This document shows positions 40,677 through 49,200 of a stretch of 64,000 bases of DNA, piece by piece. Each line of letters opens with the position of its first letter. Position 1 is the first letter of the stretch. Position numbers and translations under genes: made by a program. Under the pieces are notes generated by a model, which saw only the letters and a program-made list of their open reading frames with translations, was not told the origin of the DNA and searched no databases. Origin of the DNA: UBA2279 sp041595875 (GTDB taxonomy: Bacteria > Actinomycetota > Coriobacteriia > Anaerosomatales > Anaerosomataceae); contig JBFHJN010000003.1 of NCBI GenBank assembly GCA_041595875.1, positions 17,949 to 81,948 of the forward strand. Direction: 5' to 3'.

Positions 40677-41332
40677 GCGTGGTCACCTCCCACGAACTCG
40701 GCGTACACGTCTTCGGCGCTCGGACGCACACCTGCGCGGATCCGCTCGAGCAGATCGGAGGCACCGATGGCCTCGAAGATGGGCTTGCGGACCGGCTCGC
40801 CGCCCGGGACTCGCTCCATCACCAGCGTACGGACCTCGCCCAGCAGCTCGATGTAGGGGCCCCACTCCTGGCCGACGTGATCCTCCACATGACGACGGAG
40901 GCGCTTGGCCACTGTGGGTGCAGCCCCGCCTGTTGAGATCGCAAGCTGGAGCTGACCGCGCCTCACGATGGAGGGCACGATGAAGTTGCACAATTCAGGG
41001 ACGTCCACGACATTCACCAGGCAGCCCCGCTGCTCGGCCTCGTCGTAGACGGCACGATTGGTCTCCTCGGAATCAGTAGCGCAAACCACGAGAAACGCCT
41101 GGTCCAGGTCGCCTCTCACGTAGCCACGCCTCTGGATCTCTACCAGGCCCTCGGTCGCCATCTGCTCAAGCTCGTCAACGACCTCCGGAGCCACCACGAC
41201 AACGCGGGCGCCGTATTCCACCAGCGTCCGGATCTTGCGGGCAGCCACTGCGCCGCCACCCACCACCACAGCGAGCTTCTCGCCAAGGTCGAGGTAGACG
41301 GGGTAGTAGCGTGTAGTGTAATCGCGACTCAT
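40673..41332 (-). CDS. Precorrin-2 dehydrogenase / sirohydrochlorin ferrochelatase (Met8p/CysG-N type)
   Basis: 219 residues. YYPVYLDLGEKLAVVVGGGAVAARKIRTL holds the NAD-binding glycine loop. VVCATDSEETNRAV and CNFIVPSIVRRGQLQLAISTGGAAPTVAKRLR (about 108-140) are typical of the family. It oxidises precorrin-2 to sirohydrochlorin and inserts iron to give siroheme, the entry point of the Ahb route. It follows the HemX/CcsA-like gene by 15 bp and overlaps the SDR gene. Confidence 0.93.
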   Translation of the reverse strand: MSRDYTTRYYPVYLDLGEKLAVVVGGGAVAARKIRTLVEYGARVVVVAPEVVDELEQMATEGLVEIQRRGYVRGDLDQAFLVVCATDSEETNRAVYDEAEQRGCLVNVVDVPELCNFIVPSIVRRGQLQLAISTGGAAPTVAKRLRRHVEDHVGQEWGPYIELLGEVRTLVMERVPGGEPVRKPIFEAIGASDLLERIRAGVRPSAEDVYAEFVGGDHA

Positions 41333-41347
41333 ATCAGTGCATCAGTC

Positions 41348-42181
41348 CTATATCCCGAAGATGTGGAAACCGGCAGGCACCGTGCGCGCGACGACCGCCA
41401 GGATGATGACGACGACAGCTCCCACAAGCGCGATGGTCGCGGTGGTCTTCGCCGAGCCGCTTCCGCGATAGCGGATGAACAGATACGTGCCGAAGATCAA
41501 CCAGACCAGACCCGCCAACACGACGCGCGGATCGGCCCACCAACCGGGAGGATCCGTCTCTATCGCACGGACCACGCCCAGAAGCAGCCCACCGGTGTAT
41601 GCCGGGAACGCGAATGCGATTGCTCGCCTGGCAAGCGTGTCGATAGCCCCAAGCGGCGGAAGCCTGCGGAACAACACACTGGTGTTGTGGCTCTTGAGCT
41701 GCCGCTCCTGCAAGACATAGGCAAGCGCCGCCACAGCGCCGATCAGGTATCCCGCGTTGCTGAAGATGATCAGCGCAACGTGGATCCCCACCTTCCAGTT
41801 CTCCACCAGTGGCGAGGCAACCACGACGCCCTTGCCGGTGGCCTGAAGCACCTGCGACACCGTCATCATGACAACCGACGCGGGCACGAGAGCGGTCCCG
41901 TAGACCTTGATCTTGATGAGGTGCTCCATGATGAAGTAGAGGAGCACCAGCGCCCACGCAAGGAGAATGAGCGTGTTCGAACCGTCCAGCAGCGTGCCCT
42001 GCGTCGACCGCGAACGTGCATAGATCGACAGCGTATGGCACAGGAAACCGGCACCTGTCAGGAACGTCGCATACCACGAATACGCTCGACGCTTACTGAG
42101 AAACCAGTATCCGTAGAGCACGGTGGCAGCGGTATAGAGCACTGTCGCAAACCAGAACGCGACTATAGAAAACTGCTCCAC
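41348..42181 (-). CDS. HemX/CcsA-family integral membrane protein
   Basis: 277 residues and about eight transmembrane segments, matching the length and fold of HemX and the CcsA/ResC cytochrome c assembly family. The Trp-rich haem-handling motif of CcsA/CcmC/CcmF is degenerate here (PPGWWADPRVVLAGLVW, about 212-228), which favours HemX. HemX in other bacteria influences glutamyl-tRNA reductase levels; CcsA exports haem. The place between ccmD and siroheme synthase allows either. The start is GTG at 42179-42181 with GGGAGG upstream. Confidence 0.75.
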   Translation of the reverse strand: MEQFSIVAFWFATVLYTAATVLYGYWFLSKRRAYSWYATFLTGAGFLCHTLSIYARSRSTQGTLLDGSNTLILLAWALVLLYFIMEHLIKIKVYGTALVPASVVMMTVSQVLQATGKGVVVASPLVENWKVGIHVALIIFSNAGYLIGAVAALAYVLQERQLKSHNTSVLFRRLPPLGAIDTLARRAIAFAFPAYTGGLLLGVVRAIETDPPGWWADPRVVLAGLVWLIFGTYLFIRYRGSGSAKTTATIALVGAVVVIILAVVARTVPAGFHIFGI

Positions 42182-42216
42182 GCTGTGACCTCCCTGTTGG
42201 ACCGGCTAAAGACTCG

Positions 42217-42393
42217 TTACTCGGACTTCTCGCGACGCTTCACCGCAGACTCGACGACTGATATCTCCTTCTCGATCTTCTTCAGCCGGGAGAACACCAT
42301 ACCGACATAGCCGATCAGACCGACCCAGATGAGTCCGTACGCCACGATGACGTAAGGTGCCTGGGGCATGACCTGGGAGTAGATATCTTGCAT
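42217..42393 (-). CDS. ccmD: CcmD-like small haem exporter subunit
   Basis: 58 residues from ATG 42391-42393; the frame before it lies inside ccmC. One transmembrane segment (about 11-33) is followed by a charged coiled region (RLKKIEKEISVVESAVKRR), the usual CcmD pattern. CcmD stabilises the CcmABC complex and helps release holo-CcmE. It starts 4 bp after ccmC. Confidence 0.8.
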   Translation of the reverse strand: MQDIYSQVMPQAPYVIVAYGLIWVGLIGYVGMVFSRLKKIEKEISVVESAVKRREKSE

Positions 42394-42397
42394 GGCG

Positions 42398-43090
42398 CTA
42401 GCCTCCAACCGTGACTTTGAGCGCTTCAAGGCGCTCTTTGATTTCCTCTTCATGGAGCCGCATCTCATAGAACGCATAGCCCAGCATCAGCATGCCGACC
42501 TGGGCGACGATGAACGTGATCAGCATCGGCGTCTCAAGGCCGCTGCCTTCCCCGCCGGCCAGGACCACCGGATGGACCGATTCCGCCCAGCGGGTGATGA
42601 AGAACGAGATCGGCGCGTCGATGAACGCGAGAATGCCGAACGCCGAAGCATAGACCGCTCGCCGCTCCTCGTCTTCCACGGAATTGCGAAGAACGAAGTA
42701 CGCGATGACGAGCAGCGTCAGGATGAAGTACGTGGTGAGCCTGGGCTCCCACAGCCACCATACACCCCACGCGACTTTCGTCCACAAGATGCCCGTGGCC
42801 ATCGTCAGCAGAACGAACAGCAGGGTCACCTCGGTCGCTATCTTCGCACGCGTGTCGAAGCGGCGGTCTTTGGTCATGAGGAACTTCACGCCATAGAACG
42901 CCGTGAAGAAGAACACGAGGAACGATGCCTCGGCGACAGGGACATGGAAGTAGAAGATCTTCTGTCCGAAGTCGATTCGACCATCGGGGAACGTACTGGC
43001 GTTCGCCCAGAAGAACGTCATGAAGAACGCGGCGGTAGTGAGTACACCGCCCAGCGCCAGCATGAGTTTCGCGATCTTAGTGCGGTTCAA
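42398..43090 (-). CDS. ccmC: Cytochrome c maturation haem-handling protein CcmC
   Basis: 230 residues with six transmembrane segments. The tryptophan-rich motif is WGVWWLWEPRLT (about 108-119; the usual D is E here). Axial histidine candidates are in FYFHVPVAEASF (about 46) and VHPVV (about 175). CcmC loads haem onto CcmE at the outer face of the membrane. The start is TTG at 43088-43090, supported by AAGGAG five bases upstream. Confidence 0.93.
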   Translation of the reverse strand: MNRTKIAKLMLALGGVLTTAAFFMTFFWANASTFPDGRIDFGQKIFYFHVPVAEASFLVFFFTAFYGVKFLMTKDRRFDTRAKIATEVTLLFVLLTMATGILWTKVAWGVWWLWEPRLTTYFILTLLVIAYFVLRNSVEDEERRAVYASAFGILAFIDAPISFFITRWAESVHPVVLAGGEGSGLETPMLITFIVAQVGMLMLGYAFYEMRLHEEEIKERLEALKVTVGG

Positions 43091-43111
43091 GGACTCTCCT
43101 TCCCTGGGCGC

Positions 43112-43816
43112 CTAGGCGCCGATCACGAACTCGTAGAGCCCGAAGGCCACGAGCAGCATTATGACGTCGAATCCCGCTACCCACGCCATCCAAGACCAGA
43201 AGGTCTCGATAGAGCCGGGGCCGCCGATGACAGCAGCGAACGTCGCGCCCACTGCGGCCCTGAGCAACGGGTACATCAGCGGCACGAACACGACCGCGAG
43301 CAAGATATCCTTGCCCGAGGTGTTCACCGTCATGGTAGCGAGCAGCGTGCCGACGCCCGATATGCCCACCGAGGCAGCCAGCATCACCACGCCAAGCAGC
43401 CAGATGGGGTTGGATATCCCCTCTCGGCCCTGCAAGAACAGAAACGCGAACACCGGCAGCGAGAGCACCTCGACCGCCAGAAGGAAGAGCAGGTTGCCGG
43501 AGAACTTCGCGAAGAATATGACCGGGCGATCGACCGGCGAGAGCAGAAGCGCATCGATGCAACCCTGGTCCTTCTCGTGCACAAAGGACCGGTTCAGGCC
43601 AAGCAGCGACATGAATATGAATGCGACCCAGATGAGACCGGGCATGACCAGGCGGACGTCAAGCGCCTCTCCGGCCTCTGTCAGGGCGATCTGGTAGACG
43701 ACCATCGTGAGGATGGCGTACAGGCCCATCGAGGTGATCATCTCGTGCGTGCGCATCTCCATGACGAGGTCTTTGCGCAGTATGGCCTTGAACTGACGCC
43801 AGCTTGCACTCGCCAT
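43112..43816 (-). CDS. ccmB: ABC-type haem release permease CcmB
   Basis: 234 residues and six transmembrane segments. The FVHEKDQGCIDALLLSPVDRPVIFFAKF segment (about 78-105) is the family motif. It forms the CcmAB transporter that uses ATP to release haem-charged CcmE from CcmC. It overlaps ccmA by one base (TGATG type junction). Confidence 0.93.
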   Translation of the reverse strand: MASASWRQFKAILRKDLVMEMRTHEMITSMGLYAILTMVVYQIALTEAGEALDVRLVMPGLIWVAFIFMSLLGLNRSFVHEKDQGCIDALLLSPVDRPVIFFAKFSGNLLFLLAVEVLSLPVFAFLFLQGREGISNPIWLLGVVMLAASVGISGVGTLLATMTVNTSGKDILLAVVFVPLMYPLLRAAVGATFAAVIGGPGSIETFWSWMAWVAGFDVIMLLVAFGLYEFVIGA

Positions 43817-44547
43817 CAGGCCACCCCCATCCCCACGGTAGCCCTGTACGTCTCACGGAACGCCGCCTCGTCGATGGCATCCCGCTCGTCGAACATGACC
43901 ACTTTGCCATTTGCCAGGATGAGCGCATGCGAACACAGCTCAAGGCCCTTTGACAGGTCATGGCTGATCATCACGAAGGTATGCTCCCCCCGGATCTGCG
44001 CGACAAGCGTATCAAGGATGTCCATCGCGTGGGGATCCAGCCCGGAGTAGGGTTCGTCCAGGAACAAGATGTCCGGCCTGTGCAGCAGAGCACGGGCGAT
44101 GGAAAGCCTCTGGAGCATCCCTCTCGAGAAGGTACGCGTCAGATCGAGGCGGCGATGATCAAGCTCGACGCTCTCAAGCAGCTCGCGCACCCGTTCCTCA
44201 GCTTCGGGGATGCCGTACATCTCGGCGAAGAAGAGCAGGTTCTCCTCGGCGGTCAGGTCGGCATAGAGCAGCGGGTTGTGGCTGATGAGGCCTATCTTGT
44301 GCCGTAGCTCCACCGCATCGGTCACAACATCCAGGCCGCACACCTTCACGCTACCTGCCGAAGGATTGAGCAGCGTGGTCAGTATCTTGACCAGCGTCGT
44401 CTTTCCGGCGCCGTTGGGACCGAAGATCGAGAGAAACGCTCCTTCAGGAAGATCGAAGTCGACCTTGTCCAAAGCCTTGCGCGCACCGAAGGCCCGGGTA
44501 AGACCCCGGACCTCCAATGCGTTACCTGTAAGAGGCGTCTCTCCCAT
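43816..44547 (-). CDS. ccmA: ABC transporter ATPase CcmA
   Basis: 243 residues from ATG 44545-44547; the longer frame runs into ccmF. Walker A FGPNGAGKTTLVK (about 42), signature FSRGMLQRLSIARAL (about 140; R in place of the usual G) and Walker B ILFLDEPYSGLD (about 160). It powers release of holo-CcmE during cytochrome c maturation. It starts 8 bp after ccmF. Confidence 0.93.
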   Translation of the reverse strand: MGETPLTGNALEVRGLTRAFGARKALDKVDFDLPEGAFLSIFGPNGAGKTTLVKILTTLLNPSAGSVKVCGLDVVTDAVELRHKIGLISHNPLLYADLTAEENLLFFAEMYGIPEAEERVRELLESVELDHRRLDLTRTFSRGMLQRLSIARALLHRPDILFLDEPYSGLDPHAMDILDTLVAQIRGEHTFVMISHDLSKGLELCSHALILANGKVVMFDERDAIDEAAFRETYRATVGMGVA

Positions 44548-44555
44548 AGTGCTGC

Positions 44556-46646
44556 CTAGGCCGCCGCAAGCTTGCGACGCTTCGGCCAGGAGGCCAACGC
44601 TGATCCTATGATCGTGAGGATGAAGCCTGTCCAGACCCACACCTGCATCGGGAAGAACTTCACCGTGAGCGCAAGGTTGCCCGCCTGATCCAGTCCTGCG
44701 AACGAGACGAAGATGTCCTTCACGGGACTGATGGTGATATCCACCTTCTGCGTCGACTGGTTCTGGCTCTGCAACTGAAGCGGGAACACGAGGTGCGGAG
44801 TGATCGTGTCGATGGTCTTGCCCTCACGGAGCACATCGAGCGTGGCCGTGTAGCTGACATCGCCGTTGGCCTCGGTGACTTCCTCAAGAGACTGGAACGC
44901 GAACGCATACTTGCCCGCCTGGAGCTGGGCACCCGGGGTCTGGGCGAGCGTGGTGTTGAACGACTGCACGTACATCGTGGACCCGATCAGCCCGACCAAG
45001 ATCACGCCCATGCCGAGGTGCGTCAGGTAGCCGCCCGACTGGGTACGGGGCTTGGTGATGACCCACCACAGCGCTTTACCGAAGCTCTCACCCTTGGCCG
45101 AGGAGCGCTTGCGCGCGCCCTCTATGAACAGGTAGATCGGCAGGGCGATGGCGAGAGCCGCTGTCAGCAGGCCGATGACGGCGATGACGTTGGTCACACT
45201 CAGGCTCATGCCGTCCGCGGTCTGCTGGAAGTACGGCACCATATCGAACCACCACAGCGCCAGCAGGCCCACGCTCAGGACTCCCGCACCCGCAAGCGGC
45301 CACTTCGCCCGCTTGAAGAACGAACCGGGCTCACCGCCGCCCCAGGACAGGATCGGGCACACCGACATCACCAGGATGTAGAAGATGCCGATGGGTCGCG
45401 CCAGGGTGTCGTAGGTCGCCACACCGAATGTCTTGCCCGCTGCGGGCCACCAGGACGTCAACCATGCAAGCGGCCAACTGTTGAACGCAGAGCTGATGGT
45501 CAGATACGCCACGAGCAGGGCCGCGATGGTCATGATCAGGTTGTTGAAGTAATAGGAGCCCTCTTTAGACATGAGGCGGTCGAAGGTCTCGCTTCCGCCC
45601 AGGTCCTTGCGGCGGTAGATGAGGCCGGCGATGATCGCGATCATGGAGCCTGCCATCATGAAGATGAACAGCCAAAACGAGAGCATGTCTTCTTGGAATG
45701 CGTGAACGGATGAGACGACACCCGAACGTGTGATGAAGGTGCCGAGCAAGACCAGCACGAACGTCAGGCCGGCCAGGAAGATCGTCCAGGTGCGGAAGCC
45801 CTCACGCCGTCGATAGACGGTCATGGAGTGCAGCAGTGCCACACCCGTCAGCCAGGGGAGCAGCGAGGCGTTCTCCACCGGGTCCCATGCCCAGTAGCCG
45901 CCAAACGCGAGCTCAACGTAGGCCCAGACCGATCCGAGGCCGATACCGATGCCCAGAAGCAGCCAAGAGAAGACCGTGATCCGGTCCGAGATCTTGACCC
46001 AGTGACTGGAGGTGTCGCCGGTGATGAGTGCAGCAAGCGCGAACGCAAAGGGCACGGTAAGACCCGCGTATCCGATGAACAGGGTCGGCGGATGCGAGAG
46101 CATCCACGGATTCTGCAGCAACGGGTTCATCGCCACATCGATCAGCAACTTACCGGTCGCGTCGATGTATGAAGGATCGAGCGCCTGGAACGGGTTGTTG
46201 AGCTTGATGAACAGAGCGGCCAGGAAGAACACCTGGACGAAGTTGATGATGCCGAGTGCCACGCTGCCAAGCCTGTCGTTCTTGTCGATGAACTTGCGGG
46301 CCACGAACGCGGCGTAGATCGCAAGTATCCACTCCCAGAACAGAAGCGAGCCTTCCCTACCGGCCCACAGTCCGGAGAGGCGATAGAGCCATGCCCAAGC
46401 GCCCACCTTCGTGGGATGGTTGTACGCCACATACTCAAGCGTGAAGTTCTCGCCAAGGAAGGCGGCAGCCAGAAGCACCACTGCCATTGAAGTGAAGCCG
46501 AACACACCGTAGGTGAGGTAGTGGCCTATCTTGACCATGCCCTCCCCGTCTTTGGTGCGCATTCCGAATGCGATGAAGCCGATAGAGGCTACCGCGCAGA
46601 TACTCGCCAGCGCGAGGAGCAGGTTACCCAGACCAGACAGACCCAT
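44556..46646 (-). CDS. ccmF: Cytochrome c haem lyase subunit CcmF
   Basis: 696 residues, about 15 transmembrane segments. The WWD domain reads FGGYWAWDPVENASLLPWL (about 228-247), and FITRSGVVSSVHAF (about 310) follows. Conserved histidines flank it (LSHPPTLFIGYAG, about 185). A large outer domain precedes the last helix (about 600-670). CcmF takes haem from CcmE and attaches it to CxxCH apocytochromes. No ccmG, ccmH or ccmI is nearby, so apocytochrome reduction must rely on genes elsewhere. Confidence 0.95.
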   Translation of the reverse strand: MGLSGLGNLLLALASICAVASIGFIAFGMRTKDGEGMVKIGHYLTYGVFGFTSMAVVLLAAAFLGENFTLEYVAYNHPTKVGAWAWLYRLSGLWAGREGSLLFWEWILAIYAAFVARKFIDKNDRLGSVALGIINFVQVFFLAALFIKLNNPFQALDPSYIDATGKLLIDVAMNPLLQNPWMLSHPPTLFIGYAGLTVPFAFALAALITGDTSSHWVKISDRITVFSWLLLGIGIGLGSVWAYVELAFGGYWAWDPVENASLLPWLTGVALLHSMTVYRRREGFRTWTIFLAGLTFVLVLLGTFITRSGVVSSVHAFQEDMLSFWLFIFMMAGSMIAIIAGLIYRRKDLGGSETFDRLMSKEGSYYFNNLIMTIAALLVAYLTISSAFNSWPLAWLTSWWPAAGKTFGVATYDTLARPIGIFYILVMSVCPILSWGGGEPGSFFKRAKWPLAGAGVLSVGLLALWWFDMVPYFQQTADGMSLSVTNVIAVIGLLTAALAIALPIYLFIEGARKRSSAKGESFGKALWWVITKPRTQSGGYLTHLGMGVILVGLIGSTMYVQSFNTTLAQTPGAQLQAGKYAFAFQSLEEVTEANGDVSYTATLDVLREGKTIDTITPHLVFPLQLQSQNQSTQKVDITISPVKDIFVSFAGLDQAGNLALTVKFFPMQVWVWTGFILTIIGSALASWPKRRKLAAA

Positions 46647-46686
46647 GCGTCACTCCATTTCTCGAACGACCGTCGCGGTCGCCGGA

Positions 46687-47373
46687 TTACTGAGCTGCTT
46701 CGTCAAGTGCCACTTCGTCGGCTGCGAACATACCGTCCGCGCCCAGTTTCCCGCCGATCACGACCTTCGAGCCATCGTCCATACCCTCAGGAAGTGCCCC
46801 ACTGAAAGAGATCGCAACCGGGGCTTCCCCGCTCACGTCATCCGCGATCGAGAATCGCTCGGCTGCGTCGGCGCCCTGCACCGATCCGGCAACCACGTAA
46901 CCGGTCACCTTGATGTAGTTCCCCTCGATCTCACTGGACTGGCTGGCGAGGTCAGCAACAGACAGCGCGCCGGTAGCCGAAGCGTACTTCGAAGGGCACT
47001 GCGTGATAAGTGAGCTTGCGGTGAGCGCTCGATCCTCGCCGATGACGCCCTTGACGATGGCGACGGTGCCGTCACCGAACGCGCTTGGGACAGGACCGTC
47101 CCAGATGACCCGCAGGGTGGAGCCATCAGTGGCTTCCTGGTCTTTGATCTCGAATTCAAGGGGGCTGGAGCCGGGGATCCACGAGCCGGCGATAACCGGA
47201 CCGCTGACCTGTACCTGCTGACCCACCAGTGATTCATCCGCCGCGACTTCCGCGACCGTCTTCTTGTACGCGCCCGCGCCGGAGCCCTGGCTCGTATAGA
47301 AGATGAGACCCGCGACGGCGATGACTATGAGCGCTGTCACGCCTATGAGGCGCTGCTTCGCCCTCTTGTTCAC
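46687..47373 (-). CDS. ccmE: Cys-type CcmE haem chaperone with duplicated OB domain
   Basis: 228 residues from GTG 47371-47373 (AGGAG seven bases upstream; longer readings lack an RBS). A transmembrane anchor (about 9-30) leads to OB domain 1 (about 50-130), which ends in LITQCPSKY. The usual haem-binding His is thus a Cys in a CxxxY motif, as described for Desulfovibrio CcmE. A second OB-like unit (about 150-220: IKVTGYVVAGSV, VAISFSGALPEGMDDGSKVVIGGKL) follows and lacks a ligand. It carries haem from CcmC to CcmF. It is the first gene of the ccm operon. Confidence 0.85.
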   Translation of the reverse strand: MNKRAKQRLIGVTALIVIAVAGLIFYTSQGSGAGAYKKTVAEVAADESLVGQQVQVSGPVIAGSWIPGSSPLEFEIKDQEATDGSTLRVIWDGPVPSAFGDGTVAIVKGVIGEDRALTASSLITQCPSKYASATGALSVADLASQSSEIEGNYIKVTGYVVAGSVQGADAAERFSIADDVSGEAPVAISFSGALPEGMDDGSKVVIGGKLGADGMFAADEVALDEAAQ

Positions 47374-47500
47374 TCGATCACTCCTCGCTGCAGACATGCG
47401 TCTGCCCACTGTTGATCCAACAGGTCACAGCACAGAGGTATCGGGCAGCGTGATCGCCGAGAGAACACCGGTCTCACACATTCGCCCGCTTGCCTGAACA
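47374..47500 (-). promoter_or_regulatory. Structured 5' leader of the ccm operon
   Basis: A leader of about 125 nt with hairpins 47409-47423 (CTGTTG-GAT-CAACAG) and 47390-47405 (GCAGAC-GCAT-GTCTGC), the latter 4 bp before the AGGAG RBS. CTGCCC 47402-47407 can instead pair with GGGCAG 47443-47448, excluding the RBS-proximal hairpin. The shared motif GCTTGCCTGAACA (plus strand) lies at 47488-47500. No known riboswitch is recognised. Confidence 0.5.
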
Positions 47501-47506
47501 CCGTGG

Positions 47507-47535
47507 ATAGTACCATTCGGGCCATCCTTAGACAA
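47507..47535 (-). promoter_or_regulatory. Promoter of the ccm operon
   Basis: -35 TTGTCT (47530-47535) and -10 TACTAT (47507-47512) with an exact 17-bp spacer on the minus strand. The predicted start is near 47500. Confidence 0.7.
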
Positions 47536-47538
47536 CGT

Positions 47539-47548
47539 GAAACGTTTC
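47539..47548. promoter_or_regulatory. LacI-type palindrome next to the ccm -35
   Basis: GAAACGTTTC is a perfect 10-bp palindrome three bases upstream of the ccm -35 box. The AAACGTTT core is typical of LacI-family operators (for example Cra/FruR). No LacI-family gene is in the window. Confidence 0.4.
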
Positions 47549-47613
47549 TCAAGCCCAAGTGATGGCGCAGTCGTTCCTGGTCTCGGAGAGCAAACGCTAT
47601 ACCAGAATCGTGG

Positions 47614-48378
47614 CTATACGTTGCGCTCGTATATCGCGATAAGCCCTTTGAGCGTGAGGTCCGCGTCAACGTGCCCTATCGTCTGGCAGAGCGGGGTCAT
47701 CTGCTCGGCCAGGCCGCCGGTTGCGATGACCGGGCACGATGTGCCCAGCTCCTCCCATATCCGGCGGACGAGACCGTCGACCATGACCGCTTCGCCCAAC
47801 ACGAGACCTGCCTGCACGGACGCCCGGGTGTTCGTACCGATGACCTTGTCGGGAGCTTCCAGATCCACCTTGGCGAGCCTGGCCGCACGGCTGAACAGCG
47901 CCTCTGCGCTCGTCTCCACGCCGGGCGCGATGGCCCCGCCCAGATAAGCACCGCTCGCATCGATGACATCAAGGGTGGTCGCAGTACCGAAGTCAACGAC
48001 CACAACAGGCCCGCCAAGTGCGGCATATGCAGCCACGCCGTTCACGATCCTGTCGGCACCCACCTCGTGAGGATTGTCATAGCGGATGGGCATGCCTGTC
48101 TTCACGCCGGGCCCGATCACCATAGGCTCTTTGCCGGTGGCGCGCTCGGCCATCTCCTCGTAGGCCACCGTGAGCGCCGGCACCACTGACGAGATGACCA
48201 CGCGATGGATGGACTCCCAACTGAGGCCATCCAGGCCGAGAAGCCCGCCTATGCGCAGGCGCAGTTCATCGGCTGTGAGCGTGGCATCCGTGGAGATCCG
48301 CCAGTGCCCGCCCAGGATCGCATTCTCGAACAAACCAAGGACTGTCTGGGTGTTTCCTATGTCAACAGCGAGGATCAT
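47614..48378 (-). CDS. coaX: Type III pantothenate kinase
   Basis: 254 residues from ATG 48376-48378 (GAAAGG RBS); the frame before it is not coding. ILAVDIGNTQTVLGLF (phosphate loop, residues 2-17), DRIVNGVAAYAALGGPVVVVDFGTATTLDVI (about 105-135) and GGAIAPGVETSAEALF (about 145) are CoaX hallmarks. It phosphorylates pantothenate in the first step of CoA synthesis. It is divergent from the response regulator and ends before the ccm promoter. Confidence 0.95.
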   Translation of the reverse strand: MILAVDIGNTQTVLGLFENAILGGHWRISTDATLTADELRLRIGGLLGLDGLSWESIHRVVISSVVPALTVAYEEMAERATGKEPMVIGPGVKTGMPIRYDNPHEVGADRIVNGVAAYAALGGPVVVVDFGTATTLDVIDASGAYLGGAIAPGVETSAEALFSRAARLAKVDLEAPDKVIGTNTRASVQAGLVLGEAVMVDGLVRRIWEELGTSCPVIATGGLAEQMTPLCQTIGHVDADLTLKGLIAIYERNV

Positions 48379-48492
48379 CGTCTGCCTTTCTTCCATGTGG
48401 ACCGTGTTACGGAGCAGCAACGCGGCAGCCAGCAAGCATGTCTCGATGCTATCATCGCCCAAGACGCCCGCAACCGACCAAACGGAGGTCCG

Positions 48493-49197
48493 ATGACGGC
48501 GACACCAGCAAAGATCCTCGTCGTGGACGACGAGCAGTCGATTCTGCAATTCGTATCGTACAACCTTCGCAAGGAGGGCTACGAGGTCACCATCGCAGAA
48601 GATGGCGACCAGGCGCTTTCTCTTGCCGAGGCCGGCGAGTTCGATCTTGTCATCCTCGACATCATGCTGCCCGGGACTGACGGCTACGAGGTCTGCCGGA
48701 AGCTACGCGCCAGCGGCGACGTGCCGGTGCTGTTCCTCTCGGCGCGCGACACCGAACTCGACAAGGTAGTAGGGCTTGAGATCGGTGGCGACGACTACCT
48801 GTCCAAGCCTTTCGGGGTACGGGAACTGCTTGCACGCGTGAAAGCGCTGCTGCGCCGATCCGCCGGTCGCTCCACCAAGGAGTCCGCAAGCGAGGACGGC
48901 CCCATAAGCGCATCCGGCATCTTGCTGGATGAAGGCTCTCACGAGGCGCACTTCGGCGAGAACGAGATCGACCTGACGCCACGCGAGTTCGAGCTTCTCG
49001 CATGTCTCATGCATCACGCAGGCAAGGTCCTCTCTCGCGAGCAGTTGCTCCGGCAGGCATGGGGATGGCAGTACGTGGTGGAGACCAAGACCGTGGATAC
49101 GCACGTGAAGCGGCTGCGCGACAAGCTTGAGAAGGCAGGCGTGGACCCGGCCGTCATCGAGACGGTCCGTGGCTACGGCTACCGCATCGCCGAGTGA
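48493..49197 (+). CDS. OmpR/PhoB-family response regulator
   Basis: 234 residues from ATG 48493 with GGAGGT upstream. The receiver domain (about 7-120) has DDE, the phosphoacceptor Asp in LVILDIMLPGTDGYEV (about residue 55), and LSKPFGVRELL with the conserved Lys. A winged-helix C-domain (about 145-232) has EIDLTPREFELLACLM, LLRQAWGWQY, VDTHVKRLRDKL and VRGYGYRI. It is partnered with the kinase 3 bp downstream. Targets are unknown. Confidence 0.95.
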   Translation: MTATPAKILVVDDEQSILQFVSYNLRKEGYEVTIAEDGDQALSLAEAGEFDLVILDIMLPGTDGYEVCRKLRASGDVPVLFLSARDTELDKVVGLEIGGDDYLSKPFGVRELLARVKALLRRSAGRSTKESASEDGPISASGILLDEGSHEAHFGENEIDLTPREFELLACLMHHAGKVLSREQLLRQAWGWQYVVETKTVDTHVKRLRDKLEKAGVDPAVIETVRGYGYRIAE

Positions 49198-49200
49198 CCC

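Noticed and set aside
42392..44050. A 552-codon open frame on the plus strand
   Set aside because: It is antisense to ccmC, ccmB and ccmA and is extremely rich in Arg, Glu and His, as expected of an antisense frame in high-GC DNA.
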